Shown piece by piece: positions 63,652-64,000 of a DNA stretch of 64,000 bases. Made by a program: the position numbers and the translations under genes. Source of the DNA: Tenuibacillus multivorans (GTDB lineage Bacteria; Bacillota; Bacilli; Bacillales; Alkalibacillaceae). Under the pieces are notes generated by a model. The model was not told the origin of the DNA. It saw only the letters and a program-made list of their open reading frames with translations, and ran no database searches. Where the stretch lies: the NCBI RefSeq assembly GCF_900103915.1, contig NZ_FNIG01000006.1, forward strand, positions 151,575 through 215,574, given 5' to 3'. Numbering within the stretch: position 1 is the first letter of the stretch; each line of letters starts with the position of its first letter.

Positions 63652-64000
63652 TAGTGAACCCCAAAAGTTAGAGTTTTGATTATGCAACTGTGTGGCTGGT
63701 TTGAGTTCGGTATTCCACTGGACTTAAACCAGCCAATTTTTCTTTTATGCGTTCGTGATTGTAATAATCGATGTACCTCTCGATATCCTTCTTTAATTCA
63801 GTATAAGAAACCAAGGGTTCCCCGTAATACATTTCTTGCTTCATAAGGCCAAAGAAGTTCTCCATCACGGCATTATCTGCACAGGTCGCTTTCCTAGACA
63901 TACTTTGAAAAATTTTGTTCTTCTTCAAGGTTTTTACCCATTTACGATGTTGATAATGCCACCCTTGATCTGAATGGATGGTGGTTCTATACTCAGCTTC
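63652..64000 (-). mobile_element. IS3-family element, truncated by window edge
   Basis: The sequence from about 63652 (AGTGAACCCCAAAAGTTAGA) resembles the terminal repeat of IS3/IS150-type elements and is followed on the minus strand by the C-terminal part of orfB. The other end is beyond the window. Confidence 0.8.
63680..64000 (-). CDS. IS3-family transposase OrfB, C-terminal part (edge-cut)
   Basis: The minus-strand frame runs to the right edge and gives about 106 residues: HSDQGWHYQH holds the second catalytic Asp of the DDE triad, ENFFGLMKQEM holds the Glu, and NHERIKEKLAGLSPVEYR is the usual C-terminus of IS150-like transposases. No internal stop or frameshift is visible, so the copy may be functional, but its upstream part is not in the window. 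Confidence 0.88.
   Translation of the reverse strand, partial: EAEYRTTIHSDQGWHYQHRKWVKTLKKNKIFQSMSRKATCADNAVMENFFGLMKQEMYYGEPLVSYTELKKDIERYIDYYNHERIKEKLAGLSPVEYRTQTSHTVA

Overview
The window is a chromosomal segment of a low-GC, endospore-forming member of the Bacillaceae. This rests on dense sporulation and germination genes (spoIIAA-spoIIAB-sigF, the spoVA operon, spoIIM, spmAB, dacB, dacF, sleB-ypeB), strong AGGAGG-type ribosome binding sites, the ResABCDE-SigX-RsiX block, and gene order close to the cmk-to-fur region of Bacillus subtilis. A family I pyrophosphatase and several lineage-specific insertions suggest a relative outside the B. subtilis group, perhaps a halophilic genus; that placement is inference.

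Layout. (1) 1-13 kb, mostly minus strand: cmk (cut by the window edge), motI, ypeB-sleB, ansA, ypdA, a gudB-type glutamate dehydrogenase, ddl, mecB, a small membrane protein, a CPBP protease, recQ-ypbB; then fer on the plus strand and an XRE regulator. (2) 13-26.5 kb: ppa (plus), then the minus-strand rsiX-sigX, resEDCBA, rluB, spmB-spmA-dacB, ypuI, scpB-scpA. (3) 26.5-36.3 kb: ribT without the rest of the riboflavin operon, ppiB, lysA, the spoVA operon (spoVAEA is missing), the spoIIA operon with a candidate sigma-H promoter, and dacF. (4) 36.3-38.1 kb: an insertion carrying a sulfotransferase and a divergent APS kinase. (5) 38.1-45.5 kb: pdp-pupG-drm nucleoside catabolism, xerD, fur (consensus promoter abutting a PerR-like box), spoIIM, an endonuclease Q-like gene and nudF. 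(6) 45.6-57.5 kb: aldo/keto reductase, a 21-bp tandem repeat array, an SOS-type polY2-yolD operon with two LexA-like boxes, a toroid-fold protein with a lipoprotein, a decayed histidine phosphatase gene, and a run of accessory genes (DMT transporter, RNase H-like, two VOC proteins, glycolipid-binding-like protein, lipoprotein, DinB-like, GNAT, MBL hydrolase, RocB-like peptidase). (7) 57.6-64 kb: an insertion sequence whose transposase is split at a C7 run, a long inverted repeat, a GDPD, NamA, RNase Z, an aldehyde dehydrogenase and the end of an IS3-family element cut by the window edge.

How the genes work together. The sporulation genes form one regulatory chain. SpoIIAA, SpoIIAB and sigma-F start forespore transcription. 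dacF and later spoVA products shape the spore and move dipicolinate, dacB and spmAB finish the cortex, and SleB-YpeB degrade it at germination. lysA makes lysine from diaminopimelate, a cortex precursor. The res genes couple cytochrome c assembly to a redox-responsive two-component system. pdp, pupG and drm salvage nucleosides.

The most notable observations are the five-unit 21-bp array at 46623-46727, genes whose family-supported start appears to be a non-ATG/GTG/TTG codon (CTG at 53243, ATA at 60213, possibly ATT elsewhere), the PAPS-making and PAPS-using gene pair, the split IS transposase, and two copies of a palindromic interspersed repeat that differ by a deletion between short direct repeats. 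No fully new multi-gene system is evident. The toroid protein plus lipoprotein pair (48555-49769) is the best candidate for unexplored biology.
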